A stretch of 64,000 nt of DNA from the NCBI RefSeq assembly GCF_003434055.1, contig NZ_QVEX01000005.1, positions 124,001-188,000 on the forward strand. Direction: 5' to 3'. This document shows positions 7,989-17,133 of the stretch, piece by piece. The stretch is from Enterocloster aldenensis (GTDB lineage Bacteria; Bacillota; Clostridia; Lachnospirales; Lachnospiraceae). A program made the translations under genes and the position numbers. The notes beneath the pieces were generated by a model. It had not been told where the DNA came from, ran no database searches, and saw nothing but the letters and a program-made list of their open reading frames with translations. How positions within the stretch are numbered: the stretch's first letter is position 1; every line of letters begins with the position of its first letter.

Positions 7989-9221
7989 TCAGCAAAAATC
8001 TCCCAATGTATACAGTGCCTTGCCCGGCCCGGACAGCCACTCTGCCCCCTGTTCCGTTACCAGGGCCTCATCCTCCATACGGAAGGATATCCATATCGTT
8101 CCCGCCCCCTTTTCTAAATCATATGGATAAACCCCGTTTTCCAGGGCAAAGACCATTCCCGGCCGCACGGTTTCGCAGCAGTCATCACTGATATTGGGAT
8201 ACTCCGTCACGTTCAGACCAGTGGAATGCCCGCTGGAATGCACCACCTGGCTTCCATACCTGGACTTTCTCAGATACCCCTCTATTTCCTTATTAATATC
8301 AGATACCAAAATTCCCGGCTTTAAAATGCGGAAACCGGCATGCACACATTCCCTGGCTGTTTCCGCCATCTCCACATACTGCCCCGGGGCCGTATGTCCC
8401 AGATACATTACCCGGGTCAGGTCAGAGGCGTAACCGTCAATATGGCCGCTGATATCCACAAGCACGACATCCCCGTTATCAACAATCCGGTCCGTGGCAT
8501 AGCTGTTAAAGGTATGGTACTTATCCCTGCCTGAATTCACGGTGAGATACGAAATCTTATCCACCCCGCCAGCCGTCATGCGGCTGGCTATGCCTCTTGC
8601 AATCTCCTTTTCCGTTGTGATGCCGGGACGGATCTTGCTGAAGGTATCCCGGATTGCCTGTTCCGTCACATATCCGGCTGTCCGTATCCTGTCAATCTCC
8701 CAACTTGTCTTAACCATACGGGCCTTCTGGATCGCCCCGGTCCCATCCACAAAGCGCAGGCCGTCCAATGCATCCACCAGTTCCTTTAAAATATTAAGGG
8801 ACCAAAAATAATGCTGCCCGTCCCCTGCTTCCAGCCCAACTGTCTTAACCGGGTAATCCAAACCGGATATGAACTGTCTCATGGCATCAATGGGTCCTTC
8901 GGAATTAAGGGGCCCCAGGTCCCTGGATTTTGTCCCTGCCGCATAAATGACAGGACACCACGCCACATTCCTCACTGTTGACTGTTCCAGTATACGTAAG
9001 GAAATAGCCGGTTCCCCTTTTCTTGGGACAAATACCAGCACAGGCCGGAACAGGCTGGAGGTATACCATGAACGGTAAGCCGTGGAATAAAATATATTTT
9101 CAGGCGATGACAGCAGAAGCATATCAAGCCCCTCTGCCTCCATCTCCTCCTGAAGCTTTTTTATATGGGCTTCATATTCCTCTCTGGGAAAGGATTTTAA
9201 ATAATCCGGAAATTCATTCAT
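7989..9221 (-). CDS. M24-family peptidase-like hydrolase (Xaa-Pro dipeptidase/creatinase fold)
   Basis: A 410-residue protein. An N-terminal creatinase-type domain (about residues 20-165) precedes the pita-bread catalytic domain. All five metal ligands of M24 enzymes can be placed: Asp in VLVDISGH, Asp in YASDLTRV, His in SSGHSTGLN, Glu in FALENGVY and Glu in FRMEDEALVTEQG. It should therefore be an active metallohydrolase, probably cytoplasmic. The start at 9221 has AAGGAG upstream; the longer frame overlaps IIB. Its place inside a PTS operon, between IIB and IIC-IID, is odd and suggests that the imported compound contains an amide or amino-acid part. That link is inference. Confidence 0.85.
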   Translation of the reverse strand: MNEFPDYLKSFPREEYEAHIKKLQEEMEAEGLDMLLLSSPENIFYSTAYRSWYTSSLFRPVLVFVPRKGEPAISLRILEQSTVRNVAWCPVIYAAGTKSRDLGPLNSEGPIDAMRQFISGLDYPVKTVGLEAGDGQHYFWSLNILKELVDALDGLRFVDGTGAIQKARMVKTSWEIDRIRTAGYVTEQAIRDTFSKIRPGITTEKEIARGIASRMTAGGVDKISYLTVNSGRDKYHTFNSYATDRIVDNGDVVLVDISGHIDGYASDLTRVMYLGHTAPGQYVEMAETARECVHAGFRILKPGILVSDINKEIEGYLRKSRYGSQVVHSSGHSTGLNVTEYPNISDDCCETVRPGMVFALENGVYPYDLEKGAGTIWISFRMEDEALVTEQGAEWLSGPGKALYTLGDFC

Positions 9222-9288
9222 AATCTGCTCCTTCCATTTTTCAGTATCAGGGATCCCACGTCCGGACCCCCATTTCAGGCATCCTGCT

Positions 9289-9768
9289 TCAGGATAAGAG
9301 TTTCCTGATGTTAACCTCCTTCTCACTTGGCACCAGCTGGTAATAAATCTCCACCCCGCTGTCAATAATCCGCCTGAAGCACTCCGTCTCATCCTCATTG
9401 GCGGAAACATTTTTATTAAATGTCTTCCTGCCGGGCTTTGCCCCCATCCCTCCAAGGATGATCTTGTCAAATCCCACGCCTGACTGAAGCAGGCGTTCCA
9501 GCACCTGCGGCACCTTTACAAGTACCATGATGTGTTCCTTGGCCAGGGGCGCCTCTTTTAAAAATATCTCCGCGTGCTCCTGGTCCATAATCATGACCTC
9601 CACCCCCACAGGGGCAGCTGCCTTGTAAATCCGCTCCATCAGCTTGTTCCTGGACAGCTCGTCATCAATGATAAGGATCTTATTGATGGGATACTGTTTA
9701 ATCCATGCCGTCACCACCTGGCCGTGGATTAAGCGGTCGTCAATCCTGGTTACTAAAATATTCTTCAT
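9289..9768 (-). CDS. PTS mannose/sorbose-family IIB component
   Basis: A 159-residue cytoplasmic phosphocarrier. His15 in the segment RIDDRLIHGQVV is the phosphorylation site of the mannose-family IIB. The segments IDDELSRN and ILGGMGAKPG are also typical. It takes phosphate from IIA and passes it to the incoming sugar. AAGGAG lies upstream of the ATG. It is in the same operon as IIA (66 nt upstream) and the M24 and IIC-IID genes downstream. Confidence 0.93.
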   Translation of the reverse strand: MKNILVTRIDDRLIHGQVVTAWIKQYPINKILIIDDELSRNKLMERIYKAAAPVGVEVMIMDQEHAEIFLKEAPLAKEHIMVLVKVPQVLERLLQSGVGFDKIILGGMGAKPGRKTFNKNVSANEDETECFRRIIDSGVEIYYQLVPSEKEVNIRKLLS

Positions 9769-9801
9769 ATAAACTTTCTCCTTTCACAAGCAGTACAGGG
9801 T

Positions 9802-9826
9802 GTGTCTGAAAATTGCTTTCCGTCAG
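9802..9826. repeat. 25-bp dispersed repeat, copy 1
   Basis: GTGTCTGAAAATTGCTTTCC followed by GTCAG matches 56996-57020 at 24 of 25 positions. Both copies lie just after the stop codon of a minus-strand gene. Confidence 0.7.
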
Positions 9827-9833
9827 CCGTGCA

Positions 9834-10244
9834 TCAAAGCGCGATCTGCTGCAGGAACGCGTCACAGTCATAAATACTGCCCTTTGCCACATCCTCCAGC
9901 CCCTTTACGGCTCCGGCCATGTCCTGGGACATCCTCCGGTTAAGCACCTCCAGCAGAAGGGGGAAATTCACGCCCGTGAAGTGGCTGAACGCGCACTCTC
10001 CCTGTAACTGCATCATGGTATTAAAGGGTGTCCCGTTCATCAGGTCGGTCAGCACAAGGACCTCCTGTCCCCGCGTTTGCGACTGCTGCACAGACTCTTT
10101 AATACGGTTCCTTAACCCGTCCACATCACAGCCAAGTTCCAGGCCGTAAGCCTCCATCTCCTTCTGTTCACCAAATACCAGCGCAGATGCCCTTATGAAT
10201 TCTTCTGCCAGCTTTCCATGCATGAAAAGTATGATTTTAAACAT
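9834..10244 (-). CDS. PTS mannose-family IIA component
   Basis: A 136-residue phosphocarrier. His9 in ILFMHGKLAEE is the expected phosphorylation site, and LTDLMNGTPFN is a family motif. It accepts phosphate from HPr and hands it to IIB. The start overlaps the last 8 nt of the PRD regulator gene, whose 3' end carries the GGGAGGAG ribosome binding site, so the two are translationally coupled. Confidence 0.92.
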   Translation of the reverse strand: MFKIILFMHGKLAEEFIRASALVFGEQKEMEAYGLELGCDVDGLRNRIKESVQQSQTRGQEVLVLTDLMNGTPFNTMMQLQGECAFSHFTGVNFPLLLEVLNRRMSQDMAGAVKGLEDVAKGSIYDCDAFLQQIAL

Positions 10245-12126
10245 TTGCCTCTCCTCCCGTTAAATAATTGATAAAACCTGGTATGACATCATCTGGACAG
10301 TTGTCCAGCAGATACACTAATTTTGAAGAAAACAGCATGAAATCCAGATTGCACATATCGATGTGTACCTCCCTTATGCAGGTACCCGGGCTGTCCAGGA
10401 CAAAGACGCAGTGATTCTTTTTCAGCTCATTCACTGAATATATATACTGGATTCCTTTTAAAGCGGAAATCCTGATCAGCTCATTGCCCGCAATATCAAA
10501 AGGGCTGTCCGAAACCCGGATGAGGCACCCGATATCATGCAGGTCATTGATGATCCTTATGAGCTCCAGGTGGTACACGGATGTACTCTCACTGGTCTTC
10601 CAGAATAATTCCTGGATGTTCTTAAAGTCCCTGTTTTCCAGTATGGGTGAGACAAACACATAGGGTATGGACCCCTCATCCCCATCCAGCATGGCCGTGG
10701 AGATACAGAAATCATATGACTCCCGTTTTGCCGTACGGTACCCGCTGCTGGCGCAGGTATCAAAATTCCACTGCGGGAACCTCTGCTGCAGCCGGAGTCT
10801 GGTCAGGTTTGCAATGCTTTTAGTCATATCCGTCACAAACAGCACCCTGGCATGCTCGGACTGCCTCACGGTTTCCCCCAGGATATATAACATTAAAAAA
10901 CTAATCTCATCCACACTCAGCTCAGGAAGGCCGAACTTCCTGGCCAGTATGCAGCAGATGATCCTGCACACATTAAGGGTGCTCTGATAATCCTTGATTA
11001 AAAGCTCCATAAGGGGGTTGCTGGCAGGCGTGCGGCCCAGCAGACGCTTCAGCATAAGGTTGATATGGGAAATCACGTTTTCGCAGAAGCTTGGGTTTTC
11101 CCTTAAGTTTATATTGGTTATGGTGGTAAATGCATCAATGAAATCTTCACAGAACAGCCTGAATACCTCATCCCCGTTCCCGCCTTCACCGGCCGTCTCA
11201 AACAGGTGCGTCAGAAGGAATATATTCTTAAGCCAGACACGTTCCGCCAAAGGCAGTTCCATGTGATAATGCCCGCATATCCTGTTACAGACCTCTTCCA
11301 CCTCATTTTCCAGGGGCCCGGCCAGTCCGTCCCCGGGGCCCATGCCCCCCGGGTCCTGCTCCATGACACAGCTGTTTTTCAGGCGGTATACCATCACCAG
11401 TAGATTTAAGGATACTTGCACAAACTCACTGTCATCAAACCTGTAATCATGTTCCTCCTCCATCCGTCCAAGGAGCCGGTTCACAAAGCAGATGTCGTCC
11501 TCCCTGAATATATCCAGGATCGTGCTCAGCGTATCCGGGTGGGGAAGGCTCCTGTCTTCTGTCATTTCCCCATTCCTTACCAGGGCCGCGTTGGGATTCA
11601 ATATCCGGGAAAGGATGTGCACGATTGCCTGGCGTATGTCCCGCTCCTCACCGGAGATAATGGTTCCGTCCATTGTCTTCTTCATATGCAGCGAAAAATG
11701 TCCGAACATGTTTTCCAGGTGCATGAAATCACTGTGGATTGTACTCTTGCTGACATAATACTTATAGGCCAGGGATGCCAGTGACGTATATTCATCTGAA
11801 TACAGAAGCAGGTTCAGGGCAATATCCATCCTTCTGGAATCCTTTTCCCAGGTCTGTGCGCCCGTATTCTGTCCTGCAAAGGCCAGGTAAGAAATATGGT
11901 TATTCAGCCTCCCCTTCTGTTCCCCTCCTATCCTGAGCCGGATGCCCACACCGCTTTTCTTATCTATGACCGCCTCAAATCCGGCCAGGAACTTCTGCAC
12001 CTGTTCCAGATCCCGGCGCAGTGTCTTGGACGAGGTATCCAGTTCACCGGCGTAAAAATCAATGGGCAGGAACTCCTGGTCATGGCATAAAAGCATATTC
12101 ATAAATGATATCTGCCTTTTGTTCAT
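10237..12126 (-). CDS. PRD-domain transcriptional regulator of the PTS operon
   Basis: A 629-residue regulator of the BglG/MtlR-like PRD class. The N-terminal helix-turn-helix region (LDTSSKTLRRDLEQVQKF) is followed by a second HTH-like part (YYVSKSTIHSDFMHLENMF), then two PRD-like modules at about 200-310 and 330-430. A IIB-like fold (HARVLFVTDMTKSIANLT) comes next, and a C-terminal part. The IIB-like loop lacks the usual phospho-cysteine, and the usual His positions of PRD1 are not obvious, while PRD2 keeps a His in VISHINLMLKRL. Regulation by PTS phosphorylation is therefore probably reduced. It is the first gene of the PTS operon. GGAGG precedes the ATG. It is not of the LevR/sigma-54 type often linked to mannose-family PTS. 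Confidence 0.85.
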   Translation of the reverse strand: MNKRQISFMNMLLCHDQEFLPIDFYAGELDTSSKTLRRDLEQVQKFLAGFEAVIDKKSGVGIRLRIGGEQKGRLNNHISYLAFAGQNTGAQTWEKDSRRMDIALNLLLYSDEYTSLASLAYKYYVSKSTIHSDFMHLENMFGHFSLHMKKTMDGTIISGEERDIRQAIVHILSRILNPNAALVRNGEMTEDRSLPHPDTLSTILDIFREDDICFVNRLLGRMEEEHDYRFDDSEFVQVSLNLLVMVYRLKNSCVMEQDPGGMGPGDGLAGPLENEVEEVCNRICGHYHMELPLAERVWLKNIFLLTHLFETAGEGGNGDEVFRLFCEDFIDAFTTITNINLRENPSFCENVISHINLMLKRLLGRTPASNPLMELLIKDYQSTLNVCRIICCILARKFGLPELSVDEISFLMLYILGETVRQSEHARVLFVTDMTKSIANLTRLRLQQRFPQWNFDTCASSGYRTAKRESYDFCISTAMLDGDEGSIPYVFVSPILENRDFKNIQELFWKTSESTSVYHLELIRIINDLHDIGCLIRVSDSPFDIAGNELIRISALKGIQYIYSVNELKKNHCVFVLDSPGTCIREVHIDMCNLDFMLFSSKLVYLLDNCPDDVIPGFINYLTGGEANV

Positions 12127-12187
12127 TCATCCTCCTCCTTGATCGTGTTTGAAAATCCATTCCTGCCATCCATATGTACTAATTAGA

Positions 12188-12193
12188 ATTATA
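12188..12193 (-). promoter_or_regulatory. Possible -10 box of the PTS operon
   Basis: TATAAT on the minus strand, about 60 nt before the PRD regulator start. The matching -35 (TTAATT at 17 nt) is poor, consistent with an activated promoter. Confidence 0.35.
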
Positions 12194-12237
12194 GCAACGC
12201 GCCCGCGAAAAATTAAGGCGGGGGCCTTTTGTAAATA

Positions 12238-12257
12238 TGTCCACATTATTATGGACA
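12238..12257. promoter_or_regulatory. Perfect palindrome between divergent promoters, candidate operator
   Basis: TGTCCA and TGGACA flank an 8-nt spacer. It lies in the 263-nt region between the PTS operon and the divergent isomerase/ABC operon, upstream of both predicted promoters. Confidence 0.45.
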
Positions 12258-12328
12258 CGGCAATACACCTTATATTCCTCCGTTGTATTTGAAAACAAAT
12301 GAAAAAATAAGAAAAAACTTTAAAATAA

Positions 12329-12357
12329 TTGACAAATTTTCAAAATAGATATATATT
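12329..12357 (+). promoter_or_regulatory. Sigma-A promoter of the isomerase/ABC operon
   Basis: TTGACA and TATATT are separated by 17 nt, 33 nt before the TTG start at 12390. Confidence 0.65.
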
Positions 12358-12389
12358 TAAACTAACATTATGAAAGAAGGTGACAGAAA

Positions 12390-13328
12390 TTGAAATTTGC
12401 TGGAAGAATGAATTCCTTTATGTTTAAAGGGAACTATGATTTGTTCCAGACCATTGACGCCTACCGCAACCTGCCCGGCATCACCCACCTGGAATTCAAC
12501 TATCCTGAGCATCTTAAGGGGTACGACCTAAAAGAGCTGAGACAGCATATGGGCAGCCTGGGAGTCAACGGCGTTGCCCTCAGGTTCCGTGGAAATGAAT
12601 TCATGGAGGGGGAATTTGCAGGAACAGACAGCGCTGTAAGCCGGCAGTCGGTCCGGCTGTGTAAGGAAGCCGCAGATGCATGCCAGGCGCTGGGAGGCCA
12701 GGTCATAACCATATGGCTGGGATTTGACGGATTCGACTATCCGTTCCAGGTTGACTATGAAAAAAACTGGAATATAATAGTCAGATCCTTTCAGGAAATC
12801 GCAGATTATGCCGGCGAAAAGGGCATAAAGGTAAGCATTGAATATAAACCATGCGAGCCCAGGGCATTTTCCATGATAGACGGCATCGGACTTACCCTCC
12901 AGATGATTGATGAAGTGGACCGCCCCAATATCGGGGTAACCCTGGACTTCTGCCACATGCTCATGAAGCGTGAGAATCCTGCTTACTCACTGGCGCTGGC
13001 CGCGCGCAAGAACAAGCTGTACGGTCTCCACATGAACGACGGTTACGGGGAACTGGACAACGGACTGATCTTTGCTTCCGTCAGCCTGCCGCAGGCCCTG
13101 GAGTTTGTGTATTACCTGAAAAAGTATAAGTATGACGGGGTTGTATTCTTTGATTCATTTCCTATCCGCGAAGCAGCGGACCAGGAGGTCAGCGCCAACA
13201 TCCAGGCGTTCATGGCCTTGTCCGATGCCATTGACAGGTATGGTATGGACCGGATTGAGGATGTCATGAAAGAACAGGACGGTATAAAAGCCCAGCGGCT
13301 GATACTGGACATGTTCTCGAACATATAA
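12390..13328 (+). CDS. Sugar phosphate isomerase/epimerase-type TIM-barrel protein
   Basis: A 312-residue protein of the xylose-isomerase-like TIM-barrel (AP endonuclease 2) superfamily. Candidate metal ligands are Glu in VSIEYKPCEPR, Asp in GVTLDFCHMLM and His in LYGLHMNDGYGE. The position usually filled by the last Glu appears to be Asp (VVFFDSFPIRE), so the reaction may differ from ketose 3-epimerases. The start is TTG at 12390 with AAGGTG upstream; ATG at 12408 is the alternative. It is the first gene of a sugar ABC importer operon, so it probably isomerises the imported sugar or its phosphate. Confidence 0.82.
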   Translation: MKFAGRMNSFMFKGNYDLFQTIDAYRNLPGITHLEFNYPEHLKGYDLKELRQHMGSLGVNGVALRFRGNEFMEGEFAGTDSAVSRQSVRLCKEAADACQALGGQVITIWLGFDGFDYPFQVDYEKNWNIIVRSFQEIADYAGEKGIKVSIEYKPCEPRAFSMIDGIGLTLQMIDEVDRPNIGVTLDFCHMLMKRENPAYSLALAARKNKLYGLHMNDGYGELDNGLIFASVSLPQALEFVYYLKKYKYDGVVFFDSFPIREAADQEVSANIQAFMALSDAIDRYGMDRIEDVMKEQDGIKAQRLILDMFSNI

Positions 13329-13356
13329 ACCAACTAATAAAAAGGAGGAGTTACAC

Positions 13357-14538
13357 ATGAAAAAAAAGGTATTGGGGATTTTAGTCACATCGGCAATTGT
13401 AGGCACCATGTTAATGGGATGCGGTTCCGGCAGCAAAGGAACCACCACGGCAGCTCCCGCTGCCGCGGTTGAAGACAGCGCAAAAGCCCAGGATCCCAAA
13501 CCCGGGGAAAGCGCCCAGGAAACCCCTGCAGCTGAAACCGAGGCAGTCACCAGCGAAGGCTTTAACCCGGACAAGGAAGCCGGGGTCAGCATTGAGGACG
13601 TACGTGAACAGTTCGGCAGCGAGGTTCCCTATGGCAGCCAGGAAATTGTTGCAGGCGCGGTTGCAAAACAGTTCCAGAACGAATACTGGCGTACATTAAA
13701 GGAAGGTTATGAAGAAGGCGCAAGGCTGGCTTCCGAAGCCGGGATTAACATTAAGATGGATGTCCAGGCAGCGCTGGATGAAAACGACGAACAGGGCCAG
13801 CTGGCAATCCTCAACAACATGATTAATAAGAAATACTCCGTCTTACTTTTGTCCCCCATTTCTGACGGCAACCTGGTTCCCGGCGTGGAGAGCGCGGTTG
13901 AGAAGAATATTCCCGTACTGAACGTAAACGACGGCCTGATTGCCAATGCGCCTAACTTTGTAGGACCAAAGGCAGACCAGAACGGCGAACTGGCCGCAGA
14001 GTGGATTTCAAAGCAGCTGGACGGCAAGGGGCAGGTGGCGATTGTAATCGGGATGCCAAAGGCATTTGCGGCAAGGCAGAGGACCGAAGGCTTTGAAAAC
14101 TGGATGGCTGCCAACTCACCAGATATTGAGATTGTTGCCAAACAGAATGCGGACTGGGATAGGAACAAAGCAAAAGAGCTGACAGAAACATGGATTAAGA
14201 ATTATCCTGACTTAAAAGCCATCTTCTGTAACAACGACGGCATGGCGCTGGGCGTTGTGGAGGCTGTAAAGGAATCAGGAAAGGACATCCTGATTGTAGG
14301 CGTGGATGGAATCGGGGAGGCATATGACTCCATCCGCAAGGGCGAATTAAGCGCCACCATTGATTCCTTCCCATTCTATAAGGCACAGATAGCCCTGGAA
14401 TGTGCGCTGCGTGAACTGGCGGGCCAGGAACTTCCAAGAGTCATCTGGACACCGCAGGCATTGATTGATTCCACCAACGTGGACATGGATGCAAAGGAAA
14501 TCATCAACTGGGTTCCAACCGAATATAAGGCACAGTAA
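13357..14538 (+). CDS. Ribose-type sugar-binding lipoprotein of ABC importer
   Basis: A 393-residue lipoprotein with lipobox LMGC (Cys22), a low-complexity linker rich in Ala/Thr/Glu to about residue 70, and a periplasmic-binding-protein type 1 (RbsB/LacI-like) sugar-binding domain. Typical segments include YSVLLLSPISDGN, FCNNDGMALGVVEAV and VGVDGIGEAYD. It is longer than RbsB because of the linker. AAGGAGGAG precedes the ATG. It is followed by a stem-loop and the ATPase gene. The sugar cannot be read from the sequence; the AlsK-like kinase in the same cluster suggests allose, allulose or a similar hexose. Confidence 0.92.
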   Translation: MKKKVLGILVTSAIVGTMLMGCGSGSKGTTTAAPAAAVEDSAKAQDPKPGESAQETPAAETEAVTSEGFNPDKEAGVSIEDVREQFGSEVPYGSQEIVAGAVAKQFQNEYWRTLKEGYEEGARLASEAGINIKMDVQAALDENDEQGQLAILNNMINKKYSVLLLSPISDGNLVPGVESAVEKNIPVLNVNDGLIANAPNFVGPKADQNGELAAEWISKQLDGKGQVAIVIGMPKAFAARQRTEGFENWMAANSPDIEIVAKQNADWDRNKAKELTETWIKNYPDLKAIFCNNDGMALGVVEAVKESGKDILIVGVDGIGEAYDSIRKGELSATIDSFPFYKAQIALECALRELAGQELPRVIWTPQALIDSTNVDMDAKEIINWVPTEYKAQ

Positions 14539-14554
14539 TATAAGGGATTCAAAC

Positions 14555-14600
14555 ATGGGGCCGATGCAAAATGCTTACTATGGTTTTGCAAAGGCCCCAT
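14555..14600 (+). other. Intercistronic stem-loop after the binding-protein gene
   Basis: ATGGGGCC pairs with GGCCCCAT and TGCAAAA with TTTTGCA. There is no T-run, so it more likely protects the upstream mRNA than ends transcription. It covers an upstream ATG, supporting the later start of the ATPase. Confidence 0.6.
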
Positions 14601-14619
14601 GGCCGAAGGAGGAATGCAA

Positions 14620-16131
14620 ATGGAAAATTCCATAGAATTCAAACAGATAGGCAAACAATTTTCCGGTGTCCGGGTGTTAAAAGATATCAGCTTCTGTGTT
14701 GCAAAAGGTGAGGTACATGCGCTTTTAGGGGAAAACGGAGCCGGCAAATCCACGCTGCTGAATATCCTTCACGGCGTCTATCAGGAATATGAAGGTGAAA
14801 TATGGCTGGGAGGGAACCAGATATCCTTTAAGAACCCCAACGAGGCCATCCGGAAAGGCCATATCGTAAAAGTCCACCAGGAAGTGAACGTGGTGCGCGA
14901 CCTGACAGTGGGGCAGAATATCACCCTGGGTTATGAACCCCGCCGTGGCATCATGGTTGACTACCGCACCCTTAACCAGTCCGTGAATCAGATCCTTGAC
15001 CGGCTGAAATGCAGCTTCCGGGCCGAGGACATGGCCAGCCGCCTGACTGCGGGGGAAATGCAGATGCTGGCAATCGCCAAGGCGCTCTTCCACAACGCCC
15101 AGGTCATCTCCCTGGACGAGCCAACGGCTTCCCTGACAACAGGCGAGACCGCATCCCTGTTTAAAATCATCCGGGAGCTTAAGGAATCCGGGATAACGAT
15201 CATCTATGTAAGCCACAGGCTGGAAGAAATATTCCAGATATGTGACCGGGCCACCATTCTTAGGGACGGCGCCTATATCACCACGCTGGAGGTTGGGAAA
15301 ATCACCCGGGAGACCCTTATCAGGCACATGGTGGGCCGCGATGTAAATGCAGTGGCATCCAGGATGAGGGAAAGCTGTGTACAGGATGAGGTGGTGCTGA
15401 GGGTAGAGGGCCTGGGCCGTAAAGGAGTATTTGAAGATATCAGCTTTGAACTGAAAAAGGGTGAGATATTAGGTTTTGCCGGTCTGGTGGGCGCGGGCAG
15501 GACCGAGGTCATGAGGGCTATCTTTGGAGCGGATGCCAAACATACCGGCACGATCTGCCTAAAGGGCAAAGAGGTGAACATACGCAACACCCAGGACGCC
15601 CTGCGCTTAGGAATCGGGCTTCTGCCCGAGGAGCGCAAAACCCAGGGCTTCGTGAACATGATGACCAACATCGACAACACTGCCCTGTCGTCCATTGAAA
15701 AATATCTTACCAACCGGTTTGTGGATGACAGAAAAAAACGGAAGAATTATCTAAAGTACGAAAATGAGCTGAACATCAACCCCAAGAAGCCGGATTACCT
15801 GACCCAGAACATGTCCGGCGGGAACCAGCAGAAAATCATACTGGCACGATGGATGTCCACCAACGTGGATATCCTTATATTCGACGAGCCCACCAAAGGC
15901 GTGGATGTGGCTGCAAAGGCGGAAATATACAGGCTGATGGAAGACATTGTCCACAGCGGAAAATCCATCATCGTTGTCTCATCCGAACTTCCTGAGGTCA
16001 TGGGAATCAGCGACCGCATGGTCATTATGTGTGAAGGCAAAAAGACAGGTGAACTGCAGAAAGAAGAATTTGCAGAACAGGTAATCTTAAATTATGCGAT
16101 GGGAGGAAAAGACAATGGGGAAAGGAAATAA
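14620..16131 (+). CDS. Sugar ABC importer ATPase, tandem domains (RbsA/AlsA-like)
   Basis: A 503-residue protein with two ABC cassettes. The first has Walker A GENGAGKST, a weak signature (LTAGEMQMLAIAKAL) and Walker B ISLDEPTAS. The second has an altered Walker A (GLVGAGRTE), a good signature (MSGGNQQKIILARW) and FDEPTKGVD. A degenerate second Walker A is normal for this sugar class. It powers uptake with the permease downstream. The start at 14620 has GGAGG 7 nt upstream. The 3' end overlaps the permease start by 17 nt. Confidence 0.94.
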   Translation: MENSIEFKQIGKQFSGVRVLKDISFCVAKGEVHALLGENGAGKSTLLNILHGVYQEYEGEIWLGGNQISFKNPNEAIRKGHIVKVHQEVNVVRDLTVGQNITLGYEPRRGIMVDYRTLNQSVNQILDRLKCSFRAEDMASRLTAGEMQMLAIAKALFHNAQVISLDEPTASLTTGETASLFKIIRELKESGITIIYVSHRLEEIFQICDRATILRDGAYITTLEVGKITRETLIRHMVGRDVNAVASRMRESCVQDEVVLRVEGLGRKGVFEDISFELKKGEILGFAGLVGAGRTEVMRAIFGADAKHTGTICLKGKEVNIRNTQDALRLGIGLLPEERKTQGFVNMMTNIDNTALSSIEKYLTNRFVDDRKKRKNYLKYENELNINPKKPDYLTQNMSGGNQQKIILARWMSTNVDILIFDEPTKGVDVAAKAEIYRLMEDIVHSGKSIIVVSSELPEVMGISDRMVIMCEGKKTGELQKEEFAEQVILNYAMGGKDNGERK

Positions 16132-17116
16132 TAACCGGCAAAAGACACGGCCGCACATGGATTTTGGCGGCGCTGTCCGCGAAATAGGGGTTTTCGTTGC
16201 ATTGATCATCATGGTTATCATATTTGCATTGATTGATTCCTCCTATGTGACGGTTGGGAACTTTGTGGACATAGTCAAGCAGGCAACCATCAACGGCATC
16301 CTGGCCATCGGCATTACATTTGCAATCATTTCCGGCGGCATCGACCTGTCCCTGGGCAGCACCTTTGCAATTGTCATTGTTGCGGTTGGACAGCTTACGG
16401 TTATGGGAATCCCTCCGCTGGCCGCCATTGCCGCAGGCGCCGTTCTCGGTACTTTTATGGGCTCCATCAACGGCCTGCTGGTAACCAAGATGAGACTGCA
16501 GCCATTTATAGCAACACTGGGCACCATGAGCGTATTCCGCGGCATTGCCTATGTGGTCACAGGCGGGTGGCCGGTCCTTAACATACCGGATGCCTACAGG
16601 AAGTCCCTTGGCGCAAAGGTAATCGGCGATGTCCCCATCTCCATATTCGTACTGTTTGCAATTGCCGTAATCGCCCACATCCTCTTAAAGAAAACAAGGT
16701 TTGGAAACTATTTATTTGCAGTGGGCGGCAATGAAGAAGCCGCAAAACTATCCGGCGTCAATGTGGACCGGACAAAAATCCTGGCCTATTCCATGTGCGG
16801 GTTCTGTGTTGCATTTGCAGGAATGATCATGCTGGCAAACCTTGGGACCGGGGAGCCGGCAACCGGGCAGGGTTATGAACTGGACGCCATTGCCGCTTCC
16901 GCCATTGGCGGTACCAGGATGGCCGGAGGCAAAGGCAGTATCCTTGGGACCTTTCTGGGGGCGCTGCTGCTTGCCGCGCTGAAAATCGGACTGATCATCA
17001 CTGGCGTAAGTACGTTCTGGCAGTATATCGTAACAGGTATCATCATAGTCATTGCCGCTTATTTTGAGGAAATCCAAAGCAAGCTGTCCTCAAAATTTTC
17101 CAAGGCACAAGCATGA
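16115..17116 (+). CDS. Sugar ABC importer permease (RbsC/AlsC-like)
   Basis: A 333-residue permease with about ten hydrophobic segments. Family segments include FAIISGGIDLSLGSTFAI near residue 75 and AIAASAIGGTRMAGGKGSIL in the C-terminal half. GGGAGG lies upstream of the ATG at 16115, inside the ATPase gene. Two copies would form the channel with the tandem ATPase. It ends where the PfkB kinase frame begins. Confidence 0.95.
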   Translation: MGKGNNNRQKTRPHMDFGGAVREIGVFVALIIMVIIFALIDSSYVTVGNFVDIVKQATINGILAIGITFAIISGGIDLSLGSTFAIVIVAVGQLTVMGIPPLAAIAAGAVLGTFMGSINGLLVTKMRLQPFIATLGTMSVFRGIAYVVTGGWPVLNIPDAYRKSLGAKVIGDVPISIFVLFAIAVIAHILLKKTRFGNYLFAVGGNEEAAKLSGVNVDRTKILAYSMCGFCVAFAGMIMLANLGTGEPATGQGYELDAIAASAIGGTRMAGGKGSILGTFLGALLLAALKIGLIITGVSTFWQYIVTGIIIVIAAYFEEIQSKLSSKFSKAQA

Positions 17117-17133
17117 TAATGGAGACAGGACAA

